A stretch of DNA of 64,000 nt from Azospirillum sp. RU38E. GTDB lineage: Bacteria > Pseudomonadota > Alphaproteobacteria > Azospirillales > Azospirillaceae. The notes under the pieces are model-generated. The model made no database searches and was not told where the DNA came from. It saw nothing but the letters and a program-made list of their open reading frames with translations. The stretch covers positions 1 through 64,000 of the forward strand of contig NZ_FZOI01000008.1 of assembly GCF_900188385.1 (NCBI RefSeq). Reading direction: 5' to 3'. Shown in pieces: positions 6,499 through 16,426 of the stretch (its first letter is position 1; the number at the start of each line of letters is the position of its first letter). A program made the translations under genes and the position numbers.

Positions 6499-8997
6499 CT
6501 AGCTGCTGGCCATGTCGGCCAGGGCCGGCTTGTCGGACAGGGGCAGATGGCAACGCACGATGCAGCCACTGGGCCCATTGCCATCAATGCTGACGCGGCC
6601 GCCATGCAGTTCCACAAAGCTTTTCACCAGGGACAGGCCCAGCCCGGCACCGTTGCTGCCACCACCGCCCTGCCCGCTGCCCCGTTCAAACCGATCCAGC
6701 ACCCGTTCCCGGTCATGATCGGCAATGCCGACACCGGTATCGGCCACGGCCAGCACCAGTTCCCCCGGCTGGCGCGTGGCGGACAGCACGATCCGCCCGC
6801 CCGCCGGCGTGAATTTGATGGCGTTGCTGACCAGATTGAACAAGGCCTGTTTCAGGCGCTTTTCGTCCCCTTCCAGGCGGCCGATGCCATCCGGCACCTC
6901 CACCTTCAGTTCCAGCGCCTGTTTGCGCGCCCAGTCGCGCGTCAGCCCGGCCACCGAATGCACCAGCTGGGCCACGTCGAACTGTTCACGCTCCAGCGTC
7001 ATGAAGCCGGCCTCGATGGTGGCCAGATCCAGGATGTCATTCACCAGCGACAGCAGGCGGCGGCTGGCCTCCAGCACGCCCTTGGCATATTCCTGCTGCC
7101 GGTTGTTCAGCGGCCCGAAATACTGGTTATGCAGGATTTCGGCAAAGCCCATGATGGCGTTCAGCGGCGTGCGCAGCTGGTAGGAGACATTGGCGATGAA
7201 TTCCGCCTTCAGCCGGTCGGCCGTCTCCAGCGCCTCGTTGCTGGCGCGCAAGGCAGTTTCCACCCGGTCGCTGTCGGTCACATCCAGGCAGGACAGCAGC
7301 ACGGCCCCGTCGGGCAGCGGCACCAGCGCATAGCGCAGCACGGTGCTGTCCGTCCGCCGCAGCAGGCCGGATTCCGTCTTGCGGTCCAGCAGCCGCTCCA
7401 CCAGCTGCCGGCGCAGCAGTGCCCATTCCCCGCCATCTTCCAGCAGCCCGCGCACCGCCTCCACCAGCTGGTTGGCGTGCGGTTCGCCGCGCAGGGCGGC
7501 GGCGGGCAGGTTCCACAGGCGGCGGAAGGCGGGGTTCCACAGTTTCAGCCGGCCATCGCCGCCGATCACCGCCACCCCTTCGGCCAGATTATCCAGCGTC
7601 TCCTGCTGCACGGCCATCAGGGTATTGTAGCTGGATTCCAGCGCCAGCGTATGGGTCACATCCTCCGACACGAACATCAGCCCGCCGAACGGGTGCGGCA
7701 CCACCAGCGAACGCAGGGTGCGCCCGTCGGGCAGGTGTACCAGTTCTTCCAGCGGATCAATCAGGGAGGTGAACAGCCCCAGCTGCTGTTTCTTCCAGCG
7801 CGGGAAATCCGCCTCTTCGGTCAGTTTGCGGCTGGCGCGCAGCTGTTCCAGCACCTCGCCATAGGCGGGTTCCTCCGCCAGCCAGCCGCCTTCCAGCCCC
7901 CACAGTTTGGCATAGGCCTGATTGTGGAATTTCAGCCGCGTGTCGGGGCCGAAAATGGCGATGGCGGACCCCAGCTGGTCCAGCACATCGCCATGGGCGG
8001 CGATATGGCGGGCCAGCTCGTCCCGCAAGGCCCGTTCCTCCGTCCGGTCGATGGCCAGCCCCAGCTGCGACCCATCCTCCAGCCGCAGTTCCATCAAGCT
8101 GTAGAGGCGGCGGTCCCCTTCCACCACCAGGAACCGGTCGTCATGCGCCGGCGCGCCGCTGTCGCGCGCCTGCCGGGCCAGCGCCAGCGGGTCGCCAAAG
8201 CTGCTGCCCGCCAGTTCCAGCCCCTGGCGCACCACCTTCTCCGGCTGGCTTTCCAGCAGGCGGGCATAGGCATTGTTGCACCAGTTGATGGAAAGATCGG
8301 CCCCGCGCCGCCACAGCGGTACCGGCAGGTTCTGCAACAGGGCCAGCAGGTTGGCATGATCATCCCTGAGCGCTGTCAACTGCTCGGCCCGGCGCATGGC
8401 CTCGGCGGCGCTGGGGGTGATGTCGCGCAGCCACAGCACATGGATGGTCGCCCCTTCCACCCCGCTGGCATCGCTGCCGGCGGCCCCCACGCCGCGCCCG
8501 CCGCTGGCCTGGAAGATGCGCGATCCATCGGCCAGCCGCACGGTGATCTGGAAAGGCTGGCCCTTATCGACCAGATGGCGGAAGGAACCATGCAGGGCGG
8601 CGGCATCGCTGGGGGCCAGCGCCTGTTCAATATCATCCAGCCGGTTGATGCGGCCCAGCCCCAGCAGCCGGGGCAGGGAGGGGGAGACGGCCAGCCGGTC
8701 AGAGGCGCCGCTGTCGGTGGGGGCGGCCTGGGCGAACCAGCCATCGGGCACGGCATCCACCAGGGCCGCCAGCCGGGCCTGTTCGGCCCGCGCCTCCACC
8801 AGGGCGATCTGCTGCGCCCGGCCCCAGGCCAGGATGCGCAGCAGCACCGCCAGGATGATGGCCAGCAGCGCCAGCGCCAGCAGGCCGACCATTGGCGTCA
8901 CCGCCTTCCAGAAAGGCAGCAGCAGAAGCCCGACGCCAGCCAGCCCCAGCAGGGCCGCCATGGCGATGGCGATGAAGGGGCCGATCGCGTTCCTCAC
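6499..8997 (-). CDS. divL: DivL-like PAS-domain sensor kinase with Tyr at the phospho-acceptor site
   Basis: The 832-residue membrane protein has two N-terminal transmembrane helices (residues about 5-58), several PAS-like segments (about 75-560), a dimerisation domain and a HATPase_c domain (about 700-820). The H-box reads FIANVSYQLRTPLNAIMGF: the histidine normally phosphorylated is Tyr606 (codon 7180-7182). The N-box (ALFNLVSNAIKFT), the DTGVGI box and the G2 box GAGLGLSLVKSF are intact, so ATP can probably bind. Caulobacter DivL has the same Tyr substitution and acts as a CckA/DivK-linked cell-cycle regulator rather than a conventional kinase. The adjacent ahcY gene is also a common divL neighbour in alphaproteobacteria. 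The DivL assignment is inferred from these features. Confidence 0.85.
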   Translation of the reverse strand: MRNAIGPFIAIAMAALLGLAGVGLLLLPFWKAVTPMVGLLALALLAIILAVLLRILAWGRAQQIALVEARAEQARLAALVDAVPDGWFAQAAPTDSGASDRLAVSPSLPRLLGLGRINRLDDIEQALAPSDAAALHGSFRHLVDKGQPFQITVRLADGSRIFQASGGRGVGAAGSDASGVEGATIHVLWLRDITPSAAEAMRRAEQLTALRDDHANLLALLQNLPVPLWRRGADLSINWCNNAYARLLESQPEKVVRQGLELAGSSFGDPLALARQARDSGAPAHDDRFLVVEGDRRLYSLMELRLEDGSQLGLAIDRTEERALRDELARHIAAHGDVLDQLGSAIAIFGPDTRLKFHNQAYAKLWGLEGGWLAEEPAYGEVLEQLRASRKLTEEADFPRWKKQQLGLFTSLIDPLEELVHLPDGRTLRSLVVPHPFGGLMFVSEDVTHTLALESSYNTLMAVQQETLDNLAEGVAVIGGDGRLKLWNPAFRRLWNLPAAALRGEPHANQLVEAVRGLLEDGGEWALLRRQLVERLLDRKTESGLLRRTDSTVLRYALVPLPDGAVLLSCLDVTDSDRVETALRASNEALETADRLKAEFIANVSYQLRTPLNAIMGFAEILHNQYFGPLNNRQQEYAKGVLEASRRLLSLVNDILDLATIEAGFMTLEREQFDVAQLVHSVAGLTRDWARKQALELKVEVPDGIGRLEGDEKRLKQALFNLVSNAIKFTPAGGRIVLSATRQPGELVLAVADTGVGIADHDRERVLDRFERGSGQGGGGSNGAGLGLSLVKSFVELHGGRVSIDGNGPSGCIVRCHLPLSDKPALADMASS

Positions 8998-9068
8998 AAG
9001 GCGGGAGTTTGACCAGGGTGGCGACGGGTTGCAAGTGTCGCGCGCACGATCATCAAGGTGGCGTTAAT

Positions 9069-9104
9069 AAAAAAACCCCCACCGGATCGCGCCGGCGGGG
9101 GTTT
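9069..9104 (-). terminator. Rho-independent terminator after ahcY
   Basis: The arms AAACCCCCACCGG (9073-9085) and CCGGCGGGGGTTT (9092-9104) pair with one mismatch around a short loop. Read on the minus strand, the hairpin lies about 40 bp past the ahcY stop and is followed by a run of seven T. It separates ahcY from the divL-like gene downstream. Confidence 0.85.
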
Positions 9105-9142
9105 CCAAAAGCAGCGGTGCAGGGTCCGGCACCTGCCTGCAA

Positions 9143-10438
9143 TCAATAGCGGTAGTGATCCGGCTTGAACGGGCCGGCAACCGGCACGGCGATATAGTCG
9201 GCCTGTTTCTGGGTCAGGGTGGTCAGCTTGGCGCCGATCTTGTCCAGATGCAGGCGGGCCACCTTTTCGTCCAGGTGCTTGGGCAGCACATAGACCTTGT
9301 TTTCATAATTGGCGTGGTTCTGCCACAGCTCGATCTGGGCCAGCACCTGGTTGGTGAAGCTGGCGGACATCACGAAGCTGGGGTGACCGGTGGCGCAACC
9401 CAGGTTGACCAGACGGCCCTTGGCCAGCACGATCAGGCGCTTGCCATCGGGGAACACCACCTCGTCCACCTGCGGCTTCACCTCGTCCCAGACATAGTTC
9501 TGCAGGGAAGCGATCTGAATTTCGCTGTCGAAATGGCCGATATTGCAGACGATGGCGCGGTCCTTCATGGCGCGCATGTGATCCAGCGTGATCACGTCCA
9601 CATTGCCGGTGGCGGTGACGAAAATGTCGCCCTGCGGGGCGGCTTCTTCCATGGTCACCACCTGATAGCCTTCCATGGCGGCCTGGAGCGCGTTGATCGG
9701 GTCGATCTCCGTCACCAGAACGCGGGCACCCTGGGTGCGCAAGGATGCGGCGGAACCCTTGCCCACATCGCCGTAACCGGCGACGACGGCAACCTTGCCG
9801 GCCACCATCACGTCGGTGGCGCGCTTGATGCCGTCCACCAGCGACTCGCGGCAGCCATACAGGTTGTCAAACTTGGACTTGGTGACGCTGTCATTCACGT
9901 TGATGGCCGGAACCTTCAGCGTGCCGGCCTTCACCATCTCATACAGGCGATGCACGCCGGTGGTGGTCTCTTCCGACAGGCCCTTAATGTCGGCCAGCAT
10001 TTCCGGGTACTTGTCGTGCATGATCTGGGTGACGTCGCCGCCATCGTCCAGGATCATGTTCGGGGTCCAGCCATCGGGGCCGCGCAGCGTCTGCTCAATG
10101 CACCACCAGAATTCCTCTTCCGTTTCGCCCTTCCAGGCGAAGACCGGGATGCCGGCGGCAGCGATGGCGGCGGCGGCCTGATCCTGGGTGGAGAAGATGT
10201 TGCAGGAAGACCAGCGCACGGTGGCGCCCAGGGCCGTCAGCGTCTCGATCAGCACGGCGGTCTGAATGGTCATGTGCAGGCAGCCGACGATGCGGGCACC
10301 GGCCAGCGGCTTGGAGGCGCCATATTCCGCGCGCAGCGCCATCAGGCCCGGCATCTCGGTCTCGGCGATGGTGATCTCCTTGCGGCCCCAATTGGCCAGG
10401 GAGATGTCCTTGACCTTGTAATCGGTGAAGGCGGACAT
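9143..10438 (-). CDS. ahcY: S-adenosylhomocysteine hydrolase (adenosylhomocysteinase)
   Basis: The 431-residue protein reversibly splits S-adenosylhomocysteine into adenosine and homocysteine, clearing the inhibitor of methyltransferases and feeding methionine regeneration. It is near-identical in layout to known Ahc[31 protein letters not shown], the NAD-binding loop [27 protein letters not shown], and the C-terminal KPDHYRY. The ATG at 10436-10438 follows AGGAG at good spacing. The in-frame extension upstream (Cys-rich) is non-coding leader. A perfect 18 bp palindrome 130 bp upstream is a likely operator. Confidence 0.98.
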   Translation of the reverse strand: MSAFTDYKVKDISLANWGRKEITIAETEMPGLMALRAEYGASKPLAGARIVGCLHMTIQTAVLIETLTALGATVRWSSCNIFSTQDQAAAAIAAAGIPVFAWKGETEEEFWWCIEQTLRGPDGWTPNMILDDGGDVTQIMHDKYPEMLADIKGLSEETTTGVHRLYEMVKAGTLKVPAINVNDSVTKSKFDNLYGCRESLVDGIKRATDVMVAGKVAVVAGYGDVGKGSAASLRTQGARVLVTEIDPINALQAAMEGYQVVTMEEAAPQGDIFVTATGNVDVITLDHMRAMKDRAIVCNIGHFDSEIQIASLQNYVWDEVKPQVDEVVFPDGKRLIVLAKGRLVNLGCATGHPSFVMSASFTNQVLAQIELWQNHANYENKVYVLPKHLDEKVARLHLDKIGAKLTTLTQKQADYIAVPVAGPFKPDHYRY

Positions 10439-10567
10439 GGCGGCTCCTCTGCGTATCAACGCTGCGGGTGATGTGACGAAAAGCTGTTCTGACGGCGGGC
10501 AGGCAAGGGCTTGCCACCCCACCGCACGTTGCCGGCAGATGTAACAGCAGCCCACGCACCGGGCAAG

Positions 10568-10585
10568 CATAAAGATATCTTTATG
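10568..10585 (-). promoter_or_regulatory. Candidate operator upstream of ahcY
   Basis: CATAAAGATATCTTTATG is a perfect 18 bp palindrome in the 189 bp gap between ahcY and cobT, 130-147 bp upstream of the ahcY start. ArsR-family SahR regulators, which respond to S-adenosylhomocysteine and control ahcY in many proteobacteria, bind AT-rich palindromes of this kind. The link to SahR is inference; no sahR gene is in the window. Confidence 0.55.
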
Positions 10586-10627
10586 TGTGCATCTATACGG
10601 ATGGACCGGTCCCGCCGGTCCATCCGG

Positions 10628-12580
10628 TCACATGCCGCGCGATCCCATCATGGCGGCGTAGCCGGTCCGCCGGGGGGCGGGGGCATCGGCCTGGGTGATG
10701 ATGGGCTGCGGCGGTGGGGCATAGGCGCCCAGCCGCTTGGCCCCCACCTCGTCGAACAGCTCCGCCAGTTTCTCCATCATGGTGCCGCCCAATTGCTCGG
10801 CATCGATGATGGTGACGGCGCGGCGGTAATAGCGGGTGACATCATGGCCGATGCCGATAGCCACCAGTTCCACCGGGCTGCGGGTTTCGATCCAGTCGAT
10901 CACCTGGCGCAGATGCCGTTCCAGATAGGCACCGCTATTAACCGACAGGGTGCTGTCATCCACCGGGGCACCATCGCTGATCACCATCAGGATGCGGCGC
11001 TGTTCCGGCCGGCCGATCAGCCGGCTATGGGCCCAGAGCAGGGCCTCCCCGTCGATATTCTCCTTCAGGATGCCTTCGCGCAGCATCAGGCCCAGATTCT
11101 TGCGCACCCGCCGCCAGGGCGCATCCGCGCCCTTATAGACAATATGGCGCAGATCGTTCAGGCGGCCGGGGTTCAGTGGCTTGCCCGCCGCGATCCAGCG
11201 TTCACGCGCCTGTCCGCCCTTCCAGGCCCGGGTGGTGAAGCCCAGAATTTCCACCTTCACGCCGCAGCGTTCCAAGGTGCGCGACAGGATATCCGCGCTC
11301 ATCGCCGCGATGGAGATGGGGCGGCCGCGCATGGAGCCGGAATTGTCGATCAGCAGGGTGACCACCGTATCGCGGAAATCCGTCTCATTCTCCCGCTTGA
11401 AGGACAGCGACGTGGTGGGGTTGATGATGACGCGGGCCAGCCGGGCCGCGTCCAGCATCCCTTCTTCCAGATCAAATTCCCAGGACCGGGTCTGTTTGGC
11501 CAGCAGGCGGCGCTGCAGCCGGTTGGCCAGCTTGGAGATCATGCCCTGCAGGTGCTGCAGCTGCTGATCCAGCATCAGGCGCAGGCGGGCCAGCTCATCC
11601 GGGTCGCACAGGTCGGCGGCATCCACCACCTCGTCATGGGCGGTGGTATAGGCGCGATAGGCGGCGGGGTCCGGCTCGTTCCGGCGGGATTGCGGCGGCG
11701 GGGTGCCGGGGTTGCCGGGATCTTCCGATCCGTCCCCATCGGCCAGTTCGCCCTCGCCTTCTTCACCATCCTCGCTGCTGCCGGCCTCTTCCTGGGCGGC
11801 CTGACGGCGCTGCTGGGTGGTCTGCTGCTGCTCATCTTCGCCGGATGCCTGCTGGCCGCCCTGCTGTTCCAGGTCATCATCCTGGCCGCCGCCATCCGGC
11901 GCGCTGTCGGGGGCCTGATCTTCGGCCCCTTCCTCATCCTGCGGATCGGAACCCACCTCCATATCCATGTCGGACAGCAGGCGGCGCACGGCGCGGGCAT
12001 AGGCCTCCTGATCCTCGATCAGGCTGGCCAGCTTGTCCAGCGAACCACCCAGTTTCTGCTGCACCGTATCGCGCCACAGCTGCACCGCCCCCGCCGCAGA
12101 GGCGGGCGGGGTGGCGCCGGTGATGGCTTCACGGGCCAGCAGGCGCAGCACCTCTGACAGGCTCGCCTGTTCGCGGTCATTGATCTTGTCGAAGCCCATG
12201 CGCCGGTAGCGTTCTTCCAGCGTGGCTTCCAGATTGGCGGCGACACCGGCCATGGCGGTGGCGCCGATGGCCTCCACGCGCGCCTGTTCCAGCGCCTCGA
12301 ACGACTGGCGGGCCTGTTCACTGTTGGGCATCAGTTTGGCATGGATGCCGGCATCATGGTGGCGCAGGCGCAGGGCGGCGGCATCGGCGGCCCCGCGCAC
12401 ATTGGCCACATCCTTGGGGTTCAGGTCGCGCGGCGGCAGCGGCACGCGCACCCGGCTGCCATTCAACCCAGGTGGTTCGGCGGAAAAGCCGACCGTGACA
12501 TCCCGATTATCCGCCAACGCCCGCACGGTGGCGGTGGTGGCGCGCTTGAACATCTCAAGGGGGGATTCCTGGGTCATCAT
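10628..12580 (-). CDS. cobT: Aerobic cobaltochelatase subunit CobT
   Basis: The 650-residue protein is the large AAA-partner subunit of the CobNST chelatase, which inserts cobalt into hydrogenobyrinic acid diamide during aerobic cobalamin synthesis. The N-terminal half is conserved CobT sequence ([20 protein letters not shown]). The middle, residues about 210-310, is a strongly acidic, Gln-rich disordered linker. The C-terminal third is a von Willebrand A domain with the MIDAS motif DNSGSMRG, first Asp at residue 412. CobS lies about 0.7 kb upstream on the same strand, separated by a small secreted-protein gene and a repeat element. CobN is not in the window. Confidence 0.96.
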   Translation of the reverse strand: MMTQESPLEMFKRATTATVRALADNRDVTVGFSAEPPGLNGSRVRVPLPPRDLNPKDVANVRGAADAAALRLRHHDAGIHAKLMPNSEQARQSFEALEQARVEAIGATAMAGVAANLEATLEERYRRMGFDKINDREQASLSEVLRLLAREAITGATPPASAAGAVQLWRDTVQQKLGGSLDKLASLIEDQEAYARAVRRLLSDMDMEVGSDPQDEEGAEDQAPDSAPDGGGQDDDLEQQGGQQASGEDEQQQTTQQRRQAAQEEAGSSEDGEEGEGELADGDGSEDPGNPGTPPPQSRRNEPDPAAYRAYTTAHDEVVDAADLCDPDELARLRLMLDQQLQHLQGMISKLANRLQRRLLAKQTRSWEFDLEEGMLDAARLARVIINPTTSLSFKRENETDFRDTVVTLLIDNSGSMRGRPISIAAMSADILSRTLERCGVKVEILGFTTRAWKGGQARERWIAAGKPLNPGRLNDLRHIVYKGADAPWRRVRKNLGLMLREGILKENIDGEALLWAHSRLIGRPEQRRILMVISDGAPVDDSTLSVNSGAYLERHLRQVIDWIETRSPVELVAIGIGHDVTRYYRRAVTIIDAEQLGGTMMEKLAELFDEVGAKRLGAYAPPPQPIITQADAPAPRRTGYAAMMGSRGM

Positions 12581-12594
12581 CTTTCACATTATAT

Positions 12595-12752
12595 AGATCT
12601 CCCTTGATCGTGACCGATCCAGGGAGATTTTGCGTTCCCTCAGTCGCCGGGCGGCGGCATCTGCCGCCTTGGCTTACGCGGGCAGGAGCCCGCGGGCCAG
12701 CGGTCGCCGGCCCCCAACCCGCCAAGGGCCAAACCCTCGGCGGGTTGGTCTT
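12595..12752. repeat. Interspersed palindromic element, copy 3
   Basis: It lies between the small secreted-protein gene and cobT. Hairpin A (ATCTCCCTTGATC / GATCCAGGGAGAT, one mismatch) is at about 12598-12628, and the core GCGTTCCCTCAGTCGCCGGG ... CCTTGGCTTACGCGGGC follows. Hairpin B, AACCCGCCAAGGG (12716-12728) with CCCTCGGCGGGTT (12734-12746), ends in GGTC. Compared with copy 2, the changed base pairs in hairpin B are matched on both arms (A-T replaced by C-G). Confidence 0.85.
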
Positions 12753-12847
12753 ATTGTCATCAGGCCACCCGCCGGCTGGCAGATGGTAAGGGGCCCATCA
12801 CCCCCTGCCATCGCCCCAACCTGTGCCGTCGGTGCCCGCCTGACGGG

Positions 12848-13156
12848 TCAGTTGCCCCGCGGCGTGCGGTTGGCCATGTCGCCGCGCTGCATCTGTTCGG
12901 CTTCCTGCCGCTGCAGGCGGTAATGTTCATCCCATTCCGCCTTGGTGCGGCAGGTCTTTTTCTTGGCCAGACGAGACCCGGTCGTCGTTTCTGCCTTGCA
13001 GATCTCCCGGTTGGCATCCGGATCAGCCGGGGCCTGCGCCGCCGGTGCGGCTGGGCTGGTCGCCACCTGGTCCTGGCTGGATTGCGCCCAGGCGGTGGCG
13101 GCCATCGGCTGGGTCATCAGCACCATAACCGCCAAGCTGGAAATTACTTTCTTCAT
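12848..13156 (-). CDS. Small secreted protein of unknown function with two-Cys basic motif
   Basis: The 102-residue protein has a Sec signal peptide (MKKVISSLAVMVLMTQPMAA, probable cleavage after AWA), then an Ala/Pro-rich stretch. It ends with the motif ICKAETTTGSRLAKKKTCRT followed by KAEWDEHYRLQRQEAEQMQR. Small proteins with a C...GSR...K..C...EW pattern recur in alphaproteobacteria, where they are annotated as hypothetical (recalled, not searched). The two cysteines could form a disulfide in the periplasm. The ATG at 13154-13156 follows GGGAG; an upstream in-frame start would place the signal peptide internally. It sits between cobS and cobT, but nothing links it to cobalamin. Confidence 0.75.
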   Translation of the reverse strand: MKKVISSLAVMVLMTQPMAATAWAQSSQDQVATSPAAPAAQAPADPDANREICKAETTTGSRLAKKKTCRTKAEWDEHYRLQRQEAEQMQRGDMANRTPRGN

Positions 13157-13245
13157 CTTCAACTCCCATTCGGTAAGCCCCGTACGGTCACCGTAATGGA
13201 AACCGCCCGGCCCCGCAATCGCGCCACCGGGCGGCATGAACAGTC

Positions 13246-14250
13246 TTAGACCAGCGTGCCCTTGAAGGCACCGGTCGGCAGTTCCTGGCCGAAGCAGCGC
13301 TGGTAATATTCGGCCACGGCGGGGCGCTCTACCTCGTCACACTTGTTCAGGAAGGTGACACGGAAGGCGAAACCGACATCACCACCAAAGATGGCGGCAT
13401 TCTGCGCCCAGGTGATGACGGTACGCGGGCTCATCACCGTGGAGATGTCGCCATTGATGAAGCCGGCGCGCGTCAGATCGGCCAGCCGCACCATGGCGGC
13501 CACGGTAGCGCGCTTATCGTCGGTATTATATTCCGGCACCTTGGCCAGCACGATCTCCGTCTCCTGCGCGTGGGGCAGGTAATTCAGGGTCGTGACGATG
13601 TTCCAGCGGTCCATCTGGCCCTGGTTGATCTGCTGGGTGCCGTGATAGAGGCCGGTCGTATCGCCCAGGCCCACCGTATTGGCGGTGGCGAACAGGCGGA
13701 AGGCCGGGTGCGGCCGGATCACCTTGTTCTGGTCCAGCAGGGTCAGCTTGCCTTCCACTTCCAGCACGCGCTGGATGACGAACATCACGTCCGGGCGGCC
13801 GGCATCATATTCATCAAACACCACGGCACAGGCGTGCTGCAGGGCCCAGGGCAGGATGCCTTCCCGATATTCCGTCACCTGCTTGCCATCGCGCAGCACG
13901 ATGGCATCCTTGCCGATCAGGTCGATACGGCTGATATGGCTGTCCAGGTTGACGCGCACGCAGGGCCAGTTCAGCCGGGCGGCCACCTGCTCGATATGGG
14001 TGGATTTGCCGGTGCCGTGATAGCCCTGCACCATGACGCGGCGGTTATAGGCAAAGCCCGCCAGGATAGCCATGGTCGTCTCGCGGTCGAAACGATAGGC
14101 CTCGTCCCGCTCCGGCACATGCTCGGTGGCGGTGGAGAAGGCGGGCACCACCATGTCGCTGTCGATGCCGAACGTGTCACGCACCGAAACGGTGATATCG
14201 GGCAGCGTGTGCGGGGTGGCCTGGGGAGGGGTTGCCATATCGAGTGCCAT
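13246..14250 (-). CDS. cobS: Aerobic cobaltochelatase subunit CobS
   Basis: The 334-residue AAA+ protein powers cobalt insertion together with CobT and CobN. It has Walker [14 protein letters not shown] (residues about 96-108), Walker [14 protein letters not shown], sensor-1 [20 protein letters not shown], and the CobS-specific C-terminus with [20 protein letters not shown]. The length matches the family. It probably shares a transcript with the upstream DnaJ-like gene (56 bp apart). The start could be either Met1 or Met5; Met1 is given. Confidence 0.97.
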   Translation of the reverse strand: MALDMATPPQATPHTLPDITVSVRDTFGIDSDMVVPAFSTATEHVPERDEAYRFDRETTMAILAGFAYNRRVMVQGYHGTGKSTHIEQVAARLNWPCVRVNLDSHISRIDLIGKDAIVLRDGKQVTEYREGILPWALQHACAVVFDEYDAGRPDVMFVIQRVLEVEGKLTLLDQNKVIRPHPAFRLFATANTVGLGDTTGLYHGTQQINQGQMDRWNIVTTLNYLPHAQETEIVLAKVPEYNTDDKRATVAAMVRLADLTRAGFINGDISTVMSPRTVITWAQNAAIFGGDVGFAFRVTFLNKCDEVERPAVAEYYQRCFGQELPTGAFKGTLV

Positions 14251-14306
14251 GATTTCCGGTTCTGCGGGGTCTGGTTCGTCGTCGGTCGGTCGGGTGGTTG
14301 GGGCGG

Positions 14307-14897
14307 CTATTGCCCGCTGCCGAAGGCGGCCTTCAGGGTGTTGTAGGCCTGGTTGATGGTTTTCAACCGTTCCTCCGCCTCCTTGCTGCCGCCATTGGCG
14401 TCGGGATGGTGCTGTTTGGCCAATAGCCGGTAACGCGTCTTGATGGTGACGAAATCGGCATCGGGCGGCAGCTCCAGCACGGCCAGCGCCTCTTCCTCCG
14501 GCGTGCGGGGCTTGGGGCGCGGGGGCTGGCGCTTGCTCTGCGTCTCCTCCCCCGACCAGTCGGCGCCAAAGGCGAAGCCGCCATTGAAGATCTTGTCGCG
14601 CGTATTGCGTTCCCGCGTGCGCCAGTCGCCCATGGGCCAGGTCGGGCGCTGCCAGGTGGTATCCTGGCGCAGATGCTTTTCGATCTGCTCCTGCGTCATG
14701 CCGGCATAGAAGTCCCAGGACTTGTTATAGTCCCGCACATGATCCAGGCAGAACCACCAATATTCGTTCAGCTTGTCCCGCCCCTTAGGCGCGCGATACT
14801 CCCCATGACCCGTGCAGCCGGGATGTTCGCACAGCCGCAGCTGGCTGCGGGGCGTTTCCCGGAAATCAAAGGACAGGTTGGGGCGGTTCTTCTGCAT
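14307..14897 (-). CDS. DnaJ domain-containing protein upstream of cobS
   Basis: The 196-residue protein has an N-terminal conserved segment with cysteines and histidines ([16 protein letters not shown] and [18 protein letters not shown]) and a C-terminal J domain (residues about 133-195). The J domain has the HPD motif in [11 protein letters not shown], through which J proteins stimulate Hsp70 ATPase. It lacks the Gly/Phe and zinc-finger parts of true DnaJ. Genes of this layout are commonly found next to cobS and bolA in alphaproteobacteria, suggesting a chaperone role there; that is context only. Confidence 0.9.
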   Translation of the reverse strand: MQKNRPNLSFDFRETPRSQLRLCEHPGCTGHGEYRAPKGRDKLNEYWWFCLDHVRDYNKSWDFYAGMTQEQIEKHLRQDTTWQRPTWPMGDWRTRERNTRDKIFNGGFAFGADWSGEETQSKRQPPRPKPRTPEEEALAVLELPPDADFVTIKTRYRLLAKQHHPDANGGSKEAEERLKTINQAYNTLKAAFGSGQ

Positions 14898-14999
14898 GGG
14901 GGCTGAGTATGGGGGCGGGCCGGCGGGCTGGCAAGGAACTGGATGGAAAAGAAGGTGGCGTTTGTGCGGGTGCCACCCCCTCCTGCGGGAGGGCGAAGG

Positions 15000-15929
15000 T
15001 TAACGCCGCGAATCAGCCGCCGCCACCGCAACCAGCCCGGCGGCGATGAAGCCCAGCCCTGCGATGTTGGTGATTGTCATTGCCTCGCCCAGCCATAGGG
15101 CCGATGCCGCCAGCCCCACCACCGGCACCGCCAGGGTGGAGAGCGACAGGGTGATGGCCGGCAGGGCGCGGTTGACCGTCACCATGGCCCAGAAGCAGAA
15201 GGCGGTGGCCAGCGGGCCGTTATAGACCAGCAGGGTGACCAGCTCGCCCGACCATTGGATGCGCGCCACATCCTCTGTGGCCAGCGCGAAACTGCCGGTC
15301 AGCAGGGTGGCCATGCCCATCTGCCAGGGCGCCAGCGACAGGGGCGTGCCCACCCAGCGGTGCCCGCGCACTTGGACGATATTCACCGCCCACAGGGCCG
15401 CCCCCGCCATCAACATGCCATTGCCGGTCAGCACGGCCGGGTCAGACCAGTCAAACGCGGCCGGATTGAACAGCACCGCCACCCCCGCCAATCCCAGCAG
15501 CAACCCACCCACCTTCAATGGCGACAGTTTCTCCTTCAGGAAGATCAGGGCCAGCGGCACCACCCAGAGCGGGGTTGTATAAGCCAGGATGCCGGCGCGG
15601 CCCGCCGGTACATGCTGCAGCGCCAGCGTCACCAGGGTCATGAAGCCGGTCATCTGCAAACCCCCCACCGACAGCAGCACCGGCAGGTCACGCCGGTCCG
15701 GCAGCCGCAACTGCCCTGCCGCCCAGGCCACCGGGATCAGCGTGGCCGTACCCAGTGCCAGACGGGCGGCAACGAACAGCATGGGCGGCATCTGCCCCAC
15801 CACCCGCTTCATCACCGGCCAGTTCACCCCCCAGAGCAGGATCACCAACCCCAGCAGGATGGCGGCCACCAGCGGCGTTACCGGACGGGATGGGGGGCTG
15901 GCGGGGGCCTTGGCGCTTTCATCGGCCAT
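15000..15929 (-). CDS. EamA/DMT-superfamily transporter
   Basis: The 309-residue protein has about ten transmembrane helices in two EamA repeats. The first begins at LVAAILLGLVILLWGVNWPV with the family's N-terminal W-G-x-N-W-P pattern, and the second starts near LTGNGMLMAGAALWAVNIVQ. Members export amino acids, drugs or metabolites; no substrate can be assigned. It is divergent from bolA, with the start codons 80 bp apart, so their promoters lie close together or overlap. Confidence 0.92.
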   Translation of the reverse strand: MADESAKAPASPPSRPVTPLVAAILLGLVILLWGVNWPVMKRVVGQMPPMLFVAARLALGTATLIPVAWAAGQLRLPDRRDLPVLLSVGGLQMTGFMTLVTLALQHVPAGRAGILAYTTPLWVVPLALIFLKEKLSPLKVGGLLLGLAGVAVLFNPAAFDWSDPAVLTGNGMLMAGAALWAVNIVQVRGHRWVGTPLSLAPWQMGMATLLTGSFALATEDVARIQWSGELVTLLVYNGPLATAFCFWAMVTVNRALPAITLSLSTLAVPVVGLAASALWLGEAMTITNIAGLGFIAAGLVAVAAADSRR

Positions 15930-16008
15930 GATGTTGGACTACCTCTTGGGCGATCATCGGGGAACGGCCAGCCCGCCCCCTTGCCGCAGCAGGAACAGGA
16001 ATGCCGCC

Positions 16009-16293
16009 ATGGCCGTCTATGCGACCCGGATGGAAAACAAGCTGACCCAGGCTTTAGGGCCCCAGGCCCTGGTCATCAAGGATGTCTCGCACAGCCATGC
16101 CGGCCATGCCGGGGCCGACCATCCCGGCGGGGAAACGCATTTTGACGTCACCATCGTCTCCGACCGGTTCCGGGGGCTGGGCCGGGTGGCCCGCCAGCGG
16201 CTGGTCTATGAGGTGGTGAAGGAGGAACTGGCCGAGCGGGTCCATGCGCTTTCCATCAAGGCGCTGACCCCGGAAGAGGCGGCGAAGGGCTGA
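16009..16293 (+). CDS. bolA: BolA family protein
   Basis: The 94-residue protein has the BolA class II KH-like fold signature: SHSHAGHAGADHPGGETHFD, then VTIVSDRFRGLGRVARQRLV and VHALSIKALTPEE. BolA proteins pair with monothiol glutaredoxins to handle iron-sulfur clusters and also affect transcription. The ATG at 16009 follows an AGGA a few bases upstream, and the protein begins MAVYATRMENKL, as expected. Position upstream of the DnaJ-cobS-cobT cluster, on the other strand, matches many alphaproteobacteria. Confidence 0.93.
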   Translation: MAVYATRMENKLTQALGPQALVIKDVSHSHAGHAGADHPGGETHFDVTIVSDRFRGLGRVARQRLVYEVVKEELAERVHALSIKALTPEEAAKG

Positions 16294-16313
16294 ACCACCC
16301 CTGCCCCAGTTGC

Positions 16314-16349
16314 AACCCTGCTGCGCGTCGTTGCGTCGCAGGGTTTTTT
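16314..16349 (+). terminator. Rho-independent terminator after bolA
   Basis: The arms AACCCTGC and GCAGGGTT close a stem-loop about 20 bp past the bolA stop and are followed by TTTTTT. Confidence 0.8.
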
Positions 16350-16426
16350 GCAGTGCAACATGACAGGGTCTAGGCTGAAAGCTGTGGCTGGCGAGCCCGC
16401 CGGTTCCAACGAGAAGGGAACAGCCC

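Noticed and set aside
6547-9012. An 821-codon open frame antisense to the divL-like gene
   Set aside because: High GC with third-position bias gives long antisense frames. Its translation is rich in Gln, His, Gly and Arg with no domain, while the minus strand encodes a complete kinase.
10439-10567. A SAH riboswitch in the ahcY leader
   Set aside because: I could not find the conserved SAH-riboswitch core or pairing; the only strong feature there is the AT-rich palindrome.
10511-12157. A 548-codon plus-strand frame over cobT, with a hydrophobic run
   Set aside because: The hydrophobic run is the antisense of CobT's acidic/Gln-rich linker; there is no independent evidence for a gene.
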